NCBI GenBank assembly: GCA_038380435.1
Contig: JAWZYU010000025.1
Span: forward strand, 51,096,691-51,160,690
DNA: 64,000 nt
Reading direction: 5' to 3'
Origin: Ryuthela nishihirai
Taxonomy: Eukaryota; Arthropoda; Arachnida; Araneae; Heptathelidae
Of the stretch, positions 10,663-20,577 are shown in pieces (positions within the stretch are counted from its first letter, which is position 1; every line of letters begins with the position of its first letter). The notes below the pieces were generated by a model. That model was not told where the DNA came from and did no database searches. It saw only the letters and a list, made by a program, of their open reading frames with translations. The position numbers were made by a program, and so were the translations under genes.

Positions 10663-11214
10663 ATGGTTTCCTATCCAACCAACTCGTTTTGAAATTCTTT
10701 TCGTTGGCAAAGCCGAAGATGCTTTGAGATAAAAAAACAGAGTGAGCAACCGCTGTGTTACAGCGCCCCCAGTCTGAAGCTAAAATAATGCCCGCCCTTT
10801 GCATGGCCGCCAACATGTAAAGTATAGGCAATCATGTAGCAAGCGCCTTTGCTTAGTATTGTGTTACATGCCTTAATGAACAAAGGAGTTTCTATTTTCA
10901 TTAAATTGTAGCATCAGAAAAAATGTTTACTTTCAAAAAAGTCTAGAAATAACGCGATCTTCAACTGACAATTTTTTTTTATTAAATAGAATATTTTTTA
11001 TAGGCTATTAAAGGTTCAACTAACATGATTGATTGGATTTTATCCTAAGAACAAAAACTTGAACTTTTTTTTTGTTTTGTTTTTTTGAAAATTACGTTAA
11101 CTACTTAGGCTTAGTGCGTTAACGCCCATACTTTACATTACGGCGGCCATGTAAAAGGTAGGCAAGACGTGGTTCAAATTGTTTCAACTTTTGGAATCGG
11201 TTATCTACTTTACC
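10663..11214. other. No recognisable feature
   Basis: AT-rich sequence with poly-T tracts; no supported gene or repeat boundary. Confidence 0.45.
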
Positions 11215-11390
11215 TCGTTGGTATTGATGAAATATTAATATGCACTTTCCTAATTTCTCTAAAGCTACAATTATGCCCTCTAGCGGCGGAAAAAGTGGAA
11301 AATTAGAAAATTTCAAACGATATATTTATGCTAAGAAATTTGAAAATTTGGTGGTGGAATGTGGACGCCATGTTTCCATTGGCAACAATG

Positions 11391-12111
11391 GGTTGGGTTG
11401 TTTTACCTCTGAGGGCACTTTTTTGCACACAATGGGCTAAATGGCCAGGTCACATGGACCCCGAAGGCTCAGAAAAGGTTGGGAGAGGGGACCCACTGGA
11501 ACAGCTGTTGGGAGACAGATGGTAGCTTCCCGTCAAGGCTATCCAGCGTGTTCTTTAACATTGGGTTGTTTTACCTCTGAGCTGCACTTTTTTGCACACC
11601 CTGGGCTAAATGGTCAGGTCAGAAGGCCCCCGAAGGCTCAGAGAAGGTTGGGGGAGGGGACCCACTGGAACAGCTGTTGGGAGACAGATGGTATCCTCCC
11701 GTCAAGGCCATCCAGCGTGTTCTTTAACGTTGGGTTGTTTTACCTCTGAGCTGCACTTTTTTGCACACCATGGCCTAAATGGTCAGATCACATGGACCCC
11801 AAAGGCTCAGAGAAGGTTAGGGGGGGGCCCCACTGGAACAGATGTTGGGAGACAGATGGTATCCTCCCGTCAAGGCTATCCAGTGTGTTCTTTAACGTGC
11901 ACAGGGTATGGCTCTCCCGCACACGGGGCCACGGCTTAGCGTCCCATCCGACGGACAGCGGTCTTTCCAAGCCCATCGGTGTCCCCTACTGACCGTGGGC
12001 AGGGCGGGGAATTTTACGGAGATAAATCTCAACGCTAACCCAGCTGGGACTCGAACCTGGGAACTACAGATTACGAGCCTGGCGCGCTACCGACTGAGCC
12101 ACCCCCGCCCC
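11391..12111 (-). repeat. SINE-A with tandem triplication of its 3' part
   Basis: One SINE-A insertion of 721 bp, flanked by a 12-bp TSD ttggcaacaatg (11,379-11,390 and 12,112-12,123). The 3' 169 bp of the SINE occurs three times in tandem (starts about 11,392, 11,561 and 11,730), each running from ttgggttgttttacc to gtgttctttaac. Only the last unit continues into the body and tRNA-like head. Units differ by a few substitutions, so the duplication is not recent, or the source SINE already carried it. Confidence 0.92.
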
Positions 12112-12154
12112 TTGGCAACAATGAATTGGACTTCTTAGACCCAGGGGAATATAG

Positions 12155-12605
12155 ATGATGAAAAGACCCACTAGTTCCGCCTGAAGCACTACCAGTATAG
12201 GGAAATGCCATATGCACCACTACCTACGGTCAGGGGCAAGACTGTACCACATAGATACAGCTCATCCCCGACTACCTAATGGCGAGCAGTACTATAGGAG
12301 TAAAGCTCATCCATCGGTCAAAACCTAAATTTAATCTATGTCCCGGACCGTTACAAACAAGGATATAGAATCCAAGTTGCCTCGGCTCCTGTGACTCAGT
12401 CCGGCTGCCTCGGCTCCCGTGATTGGGACTCTTTGTCCGGCCCTCCATCGGGGCCCTGTCCAACATGACACGGACCTAGTCAGTCAGCAGGGCCCTCAAC
12501 CTCTTCCATCTTAGCTTGTCTAACCCGGTCAGCAGAACCAACACCTCCCTTCGACTTCAGAAAGGCCCCCAAGTTCCCCCCACCTCGAACAGGTAGTCTT
12601 TGTTT
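12155..12605. repeat. GC-rich block G1b, unclassified
   Basis: GC-richer insert inside an R2 unit, with gcctcggctcc repeated twice, then gggactctttgtccggcc and ccatcggggccc. It shares ordered short phrases with the block at 7.33-8.13 kb. R2 sequence resumes at about 12,606. No protein was recognised. Confidence 0.4.
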
Positions 12606-12670
12606 CAGCAGATAAAATCTTTTTAAGGTTAGATAGGAATTGATAAAATATTTTGATTCGCCCTTTCGGA

Positions 12671-13057
12671 TTGGATTGGATTGTTTTACCTCTGAGCGGC
12701 ACTTTTTTGCACACCATGGGCTAAATGGCCAGGTTACATGGACCCCGAAGGCTCAGAGAAGGTTGGGGGAGGGGACCCACTGGAACAGCTGTTGGGAGAC
12801 AGATGGTAGCCTCCCGTCAAGGCCATCTAGCGTGTTCTTTAACGTGCACAGGGTATGGCTCTCCCGCACACGGGGCCACGGCTTAACGTCCCATCCGACG
12901 GACGGCGGCCTTTCCAAGCCCATCGGTGTCCCTACTGACCGTGGGCAGGGCGGGGAAATTTGCGGAGATAAATCTCAACGCTAACCCAGCTGGGACTCGA
13001 ACCTGAGAACTACAGATTACGAGCCTGGCGCGCTACCGACTGAGCCACCCCCGCCCC
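12671..13057 (-). repeat. SINE-A, full length, 13-bp perfect TSD
   Basis: Complete reverse-orientation SINE-A flanked by tcgccctttcgga (12,658-12,670 and 13,058-13,070). It lies inside an R2 unit. Low divergence from the 4,055 copy suggests a fairly recent insertion. Confidence 0.93.
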
Positions 13058-13948
13058 TCGCCCTTTCGGAATCTTTCGAACACTATAATTGCGCGCTCTA
13101 ACGGCGAGTTTTAAAATTCCAAAATTTCAACGATTTATTTTGGTGATGAAATGTGAACGCCATTAAGTTTCCATTGGAAAAAACGAAAATAATTAAAACT
13201 TTTTTTAATTTGATTTTTTTAATGAAATATTATTCGCATTTTTTAAATGCTTAGTAGTTTATATATATATATCTTTACCGATCACTAAATATGAAACGGC
13301 AGAGCTGTTATGGTAGATCGTATACTCCTATTCGTTGTACCGGGTAATAATTTTACCCCTAACCATCTCCATTATATATGCCAATTTGGCATGAGTAAGA
13401 ACAAAATATATAAGTAAACCACCCTTAGGTGGGCCCCAAAGGGCAAACATAAAAAAAGATAAAAATAGCAGTAAAATTGTATAAGTAACCTAAAATGGGT
13501 AGGTCTCCTCAGAGAACGTTCCCGTTTTAGGCCTCTTGTACTTGTTCAAAACGGTATGATCGTAAAGAAATAATCTCATTGGGATTATTGCTTACTGCCT
13601 CCAAAAATCTTTTTGAGGGGCGTTTTATATGTGTATATATATATATGGTCGGTGCCCAGGTCTTTATGAAGTTGTCTGTTAGTGACAAACCAGGGGGCAT
13701 CGACCGCAGTACTCAAAATCTTGTTCTGCAAGACCTGAATCTTACGCATATTGGTGGGTGTAGTATTCGCACATATGGGTGAAGCATAGAGAATCACCGG
13801 ACTGATGATCATATCATAGAGTAAAAGCTTATGATCAATCATTAAAATGGAATTTCTCCTAAGGAGTGGGTCTTGCTGGCCCCTCAATGAATTCACTTTG
13901 GTGATTATATTATTTATCTGATCATCATCATCCTCAAGCAGCCATGGG

Positions 13949-15712
13949 CTACGGAGGTCCAACCAGACCCCGCAGTTTAATTCTCCAAGCATATCTGTCC
14001 TGAGCTACATCTGCTGCATCCGGCCACTGTACACCAATTCTAACAAGGTCCTGTTTGACATTGTCTGCCCACCGCATCCTAGGTGTCCCCCTCCTTCTGA
14101 GGCCTCTAGGCACACTGTTCATAACCCTATTCGCCAATCTATAATTATCCATACGGGCAACATGGCCAAACCAGCGGAGTCTCTCTCTGCACAATATGCT
14201 GCTTAAAGGAGGTTGCAGACTCCTTTGCCTAACCTCATCATTAGTTACAAAGTTAAACCACCTAATACCCAAGATACTGCGTAAGCATCTAGAATCAAAA
14301 GCATCTAGTTTCCTGTTATCTTGTTTACACAGCGTCCAAGTTTCACCACCATAACTAACCCTAGAAAGAACCAAACTATTATACAGTCTAATTTTAGTCT
14401 TTAGGTGTATACGCCTATTTCTCCACAATCTCCACAGATTCTTAAAAGTCCCGGCAGCAATACTTATTCGTCTGTTAATCTCATGCCGCACATCACCAGT
14501 ATCAATTACGTAGCACCCAAGGTAATTAAACTGTGACACCTGCTCAAGACTGCAACCATTCAGATTAACTGAATCACAACCTGCCTGACCAATTTTCATC
14601 ACTTTAGTTTTCTCTCTGTTTATAACCAAACCTACTCTACTACCAGTCTCATCAACAGCTCGAATGAAAGAGTTCATCTCATCAACATCATTTGCCAAAA
14701 GGGCTAAATCATCAGCATAATCTAAATCAGAAATTTTCGTATCTCCAGCCCATTTAAGGCCAAAAGCTTTCCCTTGAAGTGAATTTCGCATAACATAATC
14801 AACAACCAAACTAAAGAGAAAAGGAGACAAAATGCACCCTTGTCGAACACCAGAAGTAATGCTAAACCAATTGCTACAAGACTTACCAACTCTCACACAT
14901 GACTCAGTGTTATTATAGAGAGCTTTCATTATGTTAATTAACTTGTCTGGTACACCATATGATCTCACAATCAACCACAAATTATGACGATGAACAGAGT
15001 CGAAAGCCTTTTTGAAATCAACAAAGCTAGCAACCAAAGGTTTCTGAAACTCTAAACATTTCTCAAGAATCTGCCTAAGTGAAAATATCTGATCCACATA
15101 TCCCCTACCACTTCTGAATCCACATTGCTCATCACGCAATTGCCTGTCAACCAGATTCTTAATTCTATTAAGCACAATCATGGAAAGAACTTTACCACGA
15201 ACAGAGAGTAGGCTGATACCCCTATAGTTATCACAAGAACTGCGATCACCTTTTTTGAACATAGGAATAATAGCTGTGGTAAAATCTTTAGGAACCATGC
15301 CTTTATCATAAAAGTCATTCAAAATTTCAGTCATCCAAATGGTAACTGAAACATTCCCAGCTCTAAGCATTTCCGCAGTAATTTCATACACCCCTGGGGA
15401 TTTATGAAGTTTAAGTTTAGAAATAGCCAAACTAACTTCAGATTGTGTTATAGGGCCAACATTAAAGTCAACAATGCATCTATCATCATTGCAAACAATG
15501 GGAGTAGAACTAACTACATTGTTTAGAACATCACTGAAATGCTCAGCCCACCTAGCCATGACAGAATCCTCACTTTCTATAACCTTACCTTGTTTATCCT
15601 TCAATCCCTGTATACCTGTTCGTTTTCTACTACACAAAACATTAACTATCTGGTACAGCTCTCTGCTGTTGTGCTGTCTAACTGCTTCCTCAGCTTTGTG
15701 CCAAGCCATCAA
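13949..15712 (-). CDS. Reverse transcriptase half of RTE-like LINE copy 1
   Basis: A 587-codon open frame. The RT core spans roughly residues 145-345, with FKKGDRSSCDNYRGISLL (fingers), FVDFKKAFDSV (motif A, about 230-240), GVRQGCILSP (about 288-297) and YADD catalytic centre (332-335). The C-terminal domain has WRNRRIHLKTK, WTLCKQDNRKLDAFD, LRWFGHVARM and ends GLVGPP; the stop is followed at once by the 3' tail. It would prime reverse transcription at nicked chromosomal DNA. The upstream endonuclease is frameshifted here, so the element is not autonomous. Confidence 0.88.
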   Translation of the reverse strand: MMAWHKAEEAVRQHNSRELYQIVNVLCSRKRTGIQGLKDKQGKVIESEDSVMARWAEHFSDVLNNVVSSTPIVCNDDRCIVDFNVGPITQSEVSLAISKLKLHKSPGVYEITAEMLRAGNVSVTIWMTEILNDFYDKGMVPKDFTTAIIPMFKKGDRSSCDNYRGISLLSVRGKVLSMIVLNRIKNLVDRQLRDEQCGFRSGRGYVDQIFSLRQILEKCLEFQKPLVASFVDFKKAFDSVHRHNLWLIVRSYGVPDKLINIMKALYNNTESCVRVGKSCSNWFSITSGVRQGCILSPFLFSLVVDYVMRNSLQGKAFGLKWAGDTKISDLDYADDLALLANDVDEMNSFIRAVDETGSRVGLVINREKTKVMKIGQAGCDSVNLNGCSLEQVSQFNYLGCYVIDTGDVRHEINRRISIAAGTFKNLWRLWRNRRIHLKTKIRLYNSLVLSRVSYGGETWTLCKQDNRKLDAFDSRCLRSILGIRWFNFVTNDEVRQRSLQPPLSSILCRERLRWFGHVARMDNYRLANRVMNSVPRGLRRRGTPRMRWADNVKQDLVRIGVQWPDAADVAQDRYAWRIKLRGLVGPP

Positions 15713-16275
15713 GCCAAAGATTCTTATCAGTAGCTAACTGATCCTTTACACGTTTATTAAGTTCTTTGTAATGCTTTCTATTAGGACTAGTAGGGTACTG
15801 ATTAAGGACATTCCTGCAGTTCCTTCTTTCAGAAATAAGCTCAAGTGCCTTATCACTTAAATAATTCTGCCTCCTCTGCTCCTTTTTCCCTAAAAGAGTA
15901 CTGTTAGTTTCCAAAAAAGCCTGTTTAAAATGGCCCCATTCTTCCTCAACTTCAGTATTAAGCAAACCATGACTGTCATAATGACTAAGTAACCTATCAT
16001 GGTAAGCTTTAGCTATAACTGGGTCTTTCAGAGCTTCAGTATTAAAGGTAAATTTTTTAACAACACTTTTTAAGTTTGTTGCAAGACACTTTTAACAAGG
16101 TAATGGTCAGATCCAATTTCAGCTCCCCTATATGCCCTGGTATTCCTAACAGAACTAGCCCATTTGCTGTTAATATATAATCAATCATATTCTTATGCAG
16201 CCCATCAGGTGAAACCCATGTGTACATTGCGGTGTTTGTAATAAGTGTTAGTTATTTTGAAACCATTGAGTTTAC

Positions 16276-16985
16276 TTATCTGTAGGAGACATTGCCATTG
16301 CAGCTACCAATACCAAAAGGGCCTATCACCCCTCCCCAAAGGTCAGAGTCAGTACCAACTTTGACATTGAAGTCACCAAGAACAAGGGTAATATCTCCTT
16401 TCTTGACAGAATTCAAAATATCCTGAAGTTGTCCGTAAAACCTATCCTTCTCATCCTCATCAGAATCTTCAGTGGGGGCATAACAGCAGATAACATTCAA
16501 GTCTTTAATGCTTGTCTGAAATTTTGCTGTAAGAAACCTTTCATTAATGCACTCATATCCTAGAAGAGCATCACTAGCATGTCTGCTGAGCAGCAGACCC
16601 ACGCCTTGGTGATGCTTTCCATCCTCCCTCCCTGTAAAGAGAAATTTAAAGTTATTTTTAAGTATCTCACCTTTACCTGTCCACATCTGGTCTCTTGCAA
16701 GCCTAGAATATCTAGGTTATAGCACTGGAATTCCTGCATGAGGACATCAAGAGAATAATCTCTATGTAATGTCCTCACGTTCCACGTTCCTGCAGAGAGA
16801 AAATGATTAGTAGGATTTTTAAAGAAATTAGGTTTATTGAGATTGGTAGGGCCAACAATATCAAACAGCCCCCTGATCGCAGGCATGGGGCAAAGACCTG
16901 TTCCTCCTCCGCTAAAGGCTGAAGTCACCGATGCTGGTAGGAACTTCAGGCACCACCTTTTCAAGTGGACTTTTTCAAGAGCCAC
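16276..16985 (-). pseudogene. Endonuclease half of RTE-like LINE copy 1 (frameshifted)
   Basis: Two overlapping frames (16,560-16,985 and 16,276-16,686) together cover an apurinic-endonuclease-like (EEP) domain: GTWNVRTL, LDILGLQETRCG, then CCYAPTEDSDEDE and the catalytic GDFN near VLGDFNVKVGTDSDLWGG. A frameshift between about 16,560 and 16,690 separates them, and the SDHYLV end of the domain lies in decayed sequence further left. Confidence 0.8.
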
Positions 16986-17599
16986 ATGGCCTGCCTGAGA
17001 CCTACATTACTCCAGTTTAGGCTTGACGATGCCCAACTAGCTAAGTAAGGTTCAGGTACCTGCGATGGCCTCTGATTAGGATTATCCACCAGCTGATATA
17101 AGATATCCCATGCCTCTGTTCACTTAGAGCTGGCAACCCAGAAGCAAACAGAAAACACAGCAGCAGACTCTCCCTCAACAGAGGCCCACCAGTGCAGCAA
17201 GTCCAGGATCCGTAATCAAGCTCAAATCCATAAACAAGTCCAGTCTAGTAGGTATAAATGGTCAGCACCAGGACCCTGTGAAGTTGACCACTCCTCAGCA
17301 GGGTTGAAAAAAAGGAAAAAAGTGGCCATAGATGACCAGATCAGTAGGCCATACTGAACTGGCAGCCCTCCCCTTCCGTTTCGTTCCAAAAGAGAATATC
17401 TCTGTTGACCAGCTCTCCTTCCAGTTTACGCCTAGCTACCATTTACAGGCCTATTTATCTGATAGTCCCACACAGGCCTATTTATCTGATAGTCCCACTT
17501 TAACCTCTTATATATAACAATCCCAAGATATTTGACTGAATCACTCCAATCAATGGAAATATCTTGTAAATGGAGGCAAGTGGAATTCATCAGAACTGT

Positions 17600-17880
17600 T
17601 ATAGAGTTTTACAAATAACATGTATAATATAGAAATTTGAAAAATTTGTGGTAGTTTCTAAGAAATATTCCACTGACATAAATGATATACTTTTCTGAGA
17701 GAGGTGTGGGAAATGCAATTTTTTGGATTTAAGAATTAAAAGACGAATACTTTTTATGTTGCATAATTACTAATTAAATAATATTTGCTTTTTTTTTTCA
17801 TCATCCGCTGGCTCAAATAAAAACTTTTAAGAAATGAAAAACTTCTTTCTCTTTGAAAACGAATTCCTCATATGCGCCAT
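17600..17880 (+). repeat. R2 unit, right of the Jockey-like LINE
   Basis: Matches 60,090-60,480: tagaaat-type start, tattccactgaca, a ttaagaattaaaagacgaatac block, ataattactaat and catatgcgcc-tagcgatatgcg. It is the continuation of the R2 copy interrupted at 13,320. Confidence 0.6.
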
Positions 17881-18610
17881 AGCGATATGCGTCCGTCTAG
17901 TTATTATTTCTGGTGATTTTTTTGGCAAAATACTATTAATTTTATGCTGTCGGGCATAGTCGTCCTCGAAAATTGATAAATATCCTAAAAAAAACCTCTA
18001 AAAACAAATGATATGTATACATCAATTTTATTTAAAAAGCAAAAACTTATTCAACGATGTAAAAAGGATTTTGGGTTGTTTTACCTCTGAGCGGTAATTT
18101 TTTGCACACCATGGGCTAAATTGGCCAGGTCACAAGGACTCCGAAGGCTCAGAAGAAGGTTGGGGGAGGGGACCCACTGGAACAGCTGTTGGGAGACAGA
18201 TGGTAACCTACCGTCAACGCCGTCCCGCACATGAGCCTGGCGCGCTACAGACTGACCACCCCCAATGTAATAAGGAACAAACATATCAATAAAATAACTT
18301 AATTTGTCAACGATTCACACTATTACAAAAATTATTTAATAATTTTTGTCAACTAAATCATTCTGAATATTGTTATAGTTATGCTTTTATCAATTCCTCA
18401 ATCACATCAATAATTTTGTCAAATTTTAATAAATAAAAATAATTTTGTCACAGTAATTTTATCAAAATTTGTGAGACATATATGTTACCACATAAAAATC
18501 GATGATGTTTAAAGGGCAGAAACGAATTTCTGAATTTTTTTCATATAAATATATAGGACAACCCTCTAAAACACAGGACGAATAATCACCGCAATTATAC
18601 ATCTGAAACT
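17880..18610 (+). repeat. R1 repeat, copy 2 (directly downstream of R2)
   Basis: Same landmark order as 2,555-3,350, ending cacaggacgaataatcaccg. Here R1 follows R2 without a gap, so both may be parts of one larger element. A SINE-A copy interrupts it. Confidence 0.55.
18069..18264 (-). repeat. SINE-A with internal deletion and TSD
   Basis: The 3' part (ttgggttgttttacctctgag to gtcaacgcc) joins directly to the head (gagcctggcgcgcta), losing about 170 bp of body. The TSD atgtaa(a/t)aagga is at 18,057-18,068 and 18,265-18,276, so the deletion arose in, or before, a genuine insertion. Confidence 0.87.
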
Positions 18611-19053
18611 GAATAAGGCATAAAATGCATTTTCAGGAAATGTGCACGATATAAAAAGTTCCCCCGCTACATGGCGTGATACAGGAAGTCTTCGTGCGCT
18701 ATAATAACTAGCGTGTTCAACTGCTGCTATTAAGAATCTTTTTGAATCGAAGAAAGGAATCAATTCTCTGTCTCCCCTGTTGAGCACTGTTCCAACTAAG
18801 AGATCTTGCCTACGACCATTTAGAACTACCATGTTCTTTATGATATTGTCACCCTTTCAGGCACGCAACCTTTATGGGAGGTTTTTCTTTTCCCAGAAGT
18901 CTTTCCTTTCACTCCAATTTACTGGCAAGTCTTTGTTTTACCCTATTCACAGACTTTGTACACATTGATTGTAAACATATTTTATTAAAATCTAATACCT
19001 AGTAACTTTATTAAGCAAAAAATTAAAAAATATCAATCTTCGTACACGTGCCC
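18611..19053. other. No recognisable feature
   Basis: An 88-codon minus-strand frame (18,566-18,832) crosses this region but has no recognisable domain and starts inside R1. Confidence 0.4.
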
Positions 19054-19243
19054 TAAAAGGTGGAAAATAAACTTAAATCATATCGATGGTGCAATCGGTC
19101 ACGGATTTCCTATTCATTTCAAATGAAAATAGGGCGCGGACAGTCCTGTCGAGCAGATAAATCAGCGCCATATCTTCATTTGAAGTGAATAGGAATTCAG
19201 TGACTGCACTATCGATATGCTTTAGTTTTATTTTCTACTTTTT
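19054..19243. mobile_element. Foldback MITE F1, copy 2
   Basis: Starts aaaaggtggaaaataaac and ends with ttttattttctacttttt. Arms of about 80 bp pair almost throughout (cgatggtgcaatcggtcac with gtgactgcactatcg; attcatttcaaatgaa with ttcatttgaagtgaat). It is homologous to 8,523-8,714. No ORF. Confidence 0.78.
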
Positions 19244-19479
19244 GGGGTGCATATAGGAAGACATTTTGTTTCATTAAAAACACCTAAAAAAACCTACCTT
19301 CAGAAATTTTTATTTTATATATTTGATTCATAAACATCGACCACATTTTTCCGTCATTTTTTGGAGTCGTGTTTGAGGTAGCCCATTGCATTGCAGACGC
19401 CACAAGCTTCGAGTTAATTCATTAAATTTCGTTAACTCATTAAAGTTAATATTAGCTCGAATTTTCCATCCTCTTTTGG

Positions 19480-20150
19480 GAGGTTCGGAAAATGGTGTGG
19501 CATAATTCGAAGTAGTCGACAACAGTCCTCATATGAGCTTTCATTTGACACCTAACTCGTAACTATAGGAATCACGTTCACATTTCCCTTTTAGGAGGGA
19601 AGAAACAAGGGGGGTGGCCTTTCATTTGACATACAACTTATATTCGGCTCTGACGTCCGAAATATATAAAAAAAAATCCCCTCTAGCAGTTGCTTGCCAC
19701 AGAGGTCTGACAGGAGCTTGTCAGTTTAATACGCCATAGTGGAAGATCTGTGAGGAAGGCGATACCTCAGTAGAGAAACAAACACCCATGCTTTAACTGG
19801 TGATCGAATCCAGGTCCCTTTGATCATTAGCCAAGAGTGCTAACTACTCGGCCACGAGACGGCCAGTTGGAAAGATACAGTACAACAATACTTACATGTA
19901 TTTTCCCCATTTAGGGGGGGGGGGAGACATGGTGAGCGAATTTTTAAAGCCTGTGACACTCCCCATGTCAAGCTTTCGCTTGCCACATATCCCGTTAACT
20001 TTCGCATTCCAGAAATACAGCAGAACTGTTTTTTATATTTCTCCATTTTAGGGAGAAGAAATCATGGGGGTAAATTTTTATAGCCTATGTCACTCCCCGC
20101 ATCACAAGCTATCATTTGACATATAAATCATTAAGTTTCTCCACTCCTGT
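19480..20150 (+). repeat. R3 degenerate tandem repeat
   Basis: Several diverged units share ctttcatttgacat(a)caac-type cores, a tcccttttaggaggga or ccattttagggaga block, and cctatgtcactccccgcatc. Spacing is roughly 150-200 bp. A SINE-B copy sits inside. A similar reverse-orientation unit is at about 54,390-54,450. Confidence 0.5.
19676..19862 (-). repeat. SINE-B copy within R3
   Basis: Reverse orientation from agcagttgcttgccacagag to the head gctaactactcggccacgag. Near full length and moderately diverged. Confidence 0.85.
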
Positions 20151-20188
20151 GTGCAAAATAAATGCTGTTCAGAGGTAAAACAACACAT
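20150..20188 (+). repeat. SINE-A 3' tail fragment
   Basis: Only the last 35-40 bp of SINE-A (tgtgcaaaataaatgctg, ttcagaggtaaaacaac) are present. This could be a severely 5'-truncated insertion. Confidence 0.55.
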
Positions 20189-20407
20189 CTGATACTTAGT
20201 CATACAGGGTTAAATAATAATTTTTTCCTTGGGGGAATGGGTTACGATGTCAACCATAATCAGGTAACTCTCATAAATTAAGTAGATATTACTTTGAGTT
20301 AGAATCAAAAAGTTTGAGAAATGTAAGTAATTTAGTACGATATGTAAAGGTTTAAAAATATTTACAGTATAATTTGTATTCCATTTCACCAACCATAACA
20401 AAAAAAT

Positions 20408-20577
20408 ATCCAAGCAGCTGCTTGCCACAGATGTGATGGGGACCTGCCAGTTTAATACGCCACAGAGAAAGTCTGAGGTATAAGAGACCTCAACAGAAAG
20501 ACAATACAAACAGGGCTTGAACCCAGGCCCCATTGATCAGTAGCCAAGTTAGCATGCTTGGCTACTGATCAATGGGG
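20408..20577 (-). repeat. SINE-B with palindromic head
   Basis: Reverse SINE-B from agcagctgcttgccacag to its head, where gatcagtagccaag is followed after 8 bases by the inverse cttggctactgatc. The arms are 21 bp and perfect (20,528-20,548 and 20,557-20,577). Just beyond (20,606-20,631), the A-box region forms a second palindrome with 11-bp arms (atggttgagtg). Confidence 0.8.

Larger units (their letters stand above)
11215..13320 (+). repeat. R2 repeat units, interrupted
   Basis: Pieces of R2 units are spread across this interval: gccctctagcggcggaaaa, tttcaaacgatatatttatg, gaatgtggacgccatg and ttggcaacaatg. Later come gcgctctaacggcg, gatgaaatgtgaacgccat and gatcactaaatatgaaacgg. Order and motifs match the array at 59.35-60.5 kb. 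Two SINE-A insertions and a GC-rich block interrupt it, and a Jockey-like LINE ends it at about 13,320. Confidence 0.6.
13923..17451 (-). mobile_element. RTE-like LINE copy 1, full length (subfamily A)
   Basis: A non-LTR retrotransposon of about 3.53 kb. It has a 5' UTR, one endonuclease-reverse transcriptase reading frame, almost no 3' UTR and a short GAT-repeat tail. A 12-bp TSD tatttatctgat flanks it (13,911-13,922 and 17,452-17,463). The endonuclease half is broken by frameshifts and a decayed stretch (about 15,966-16,275); the RT half is intact (13,949-15,712). Absence of RNase H, the short 3' UTR and the microsatellite tail point to the RTE superclade; clade assignment is inference. Confidence 0.88.
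13330..17600 (-). mobile_element. Jockey-like LINE 3' fragment, split by RTE copy 1
   Basis: The minus-strand part at about 13,500-13,922 encodes the C-terminal region of a Jockey/CR1-type LINE: a KLLLYDMIISPVILYASPI segment, then IQVLQNKIL, APWFVTNRQLHKDLG. The matching upstream part is on the far side of RTE copy 1 (about 17,447-17,600): WSDSVKYLGI..., KLKWDYQI-like. Together they make one 5'-truncated LINE opened at the codons for its YQIN segment. Boundaries at 13,330 and 17,600 are approximate, placed where R2 sequence resumes. Confidence 0.75.

Noticed and set aside
11392..11898. CRISPR-like array
   Set aside because: The three 169-bp repeats are adjacent SINE units without spacers, in a eukaryotic context.
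11328..11992. Overlapping ORFs of 65-109 codons repeated in tandem as a repeat protein
   Set aside because: They are translations of the triplicated SINE-A tail; the same readings occur in other SINE-A copies.
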